Assembly (NCBI GenBank): GCA_003511825.1
Contig: DOIU01000324.1
Span: forward strand, 1 to 5,840
From: Gammaproteobacteria bacterium
GTDB taxonomy: Bacteria; Pseudomonadota; Gammaproteobacteria; Granulosicoccales; Granulosicoccaceae
Length of the DNA: 5,840 nt
Direction: 5' to 3'
The position numbers and the translations under genes were made by a program. The notes under the pieces were generated by a model. The model did not search any database. It was not told the DNA's origin and saw nothing but the letters and a program-made list of their open reading frames with translations. Positions 5,840 to 5,840 of this stretch are shown piece by piece. Position 1 is the first letter of the stretch, and every line of letters begins with the position of its first letter.

Positions 5840-5840
5840 C

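Overview
The window looks like chromosomal DNA from a gammaproteobacterium, possibly a marine or other free-living facultative anaerobe. The basis is a Gly-rich outer-membrane lipoprotein, a Tas-type aldo/keto reductase, a Kbl-type C-terminus and a perfect FNR/ANR-type box. The genus cannot be set from this sequence. Most genes are moderately GC-rich. The stretch from about 3700 to 4490 is visibly AT-richer.

Layout. Bases 1-114 hold the 3' end of an unrecognised plus-strand gene, followed by a hairpin. Bases 281-2431 encode a 716-residue predicted lipoprotein: lipobox, six-Gly tether, lamin-tail-like domain, bacterial Ig-like domain and a BNR/Asp-box propeller-like region. A perfect 10-bp inverted repeat lies just after it. 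Bases 2545-3588 encode an NADPH-type aldo/keto reductase of the Tas/YajO kind. From here on, everything reads on the minus strand. Bases 3693-4046 (maximally 4133) hold a small unrecognised protein gene. Bases 4047-4489 are an AT-rich stretch with only short, doubtful ORF fragments. A clean intrinsic terminator (4490-4514) ends the gene at 4534-5520. That gene encodes a fused two-domain Lrp/AsnC-like protein resembling the siroheme decarboxylases NirDL/AhbAB. Its upstream region carries a perfect FNR box, a -10 element at class II spacing and a palindrome over the predicted start point. Bases 5723-5839 are the C-terminus of glycine C-acetyltransferase (Kbl).

How the parts relate. The best-supported regulatory unit is an oxygen-sensitive promoter near 5636-5684 driving one gene, the NirDL-like protein, which ends at its own terminator. 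This fits a role in anaerobic heme d1 or alternative heme synthesis. No other nir or ahb gene is visible, and the second domain is divergent, so the substrate is uncertain. The lipoprotein and reductase genes each appear to be separate units. No mobile element, CRISPR array, rRNA or tRNA gene was seen.
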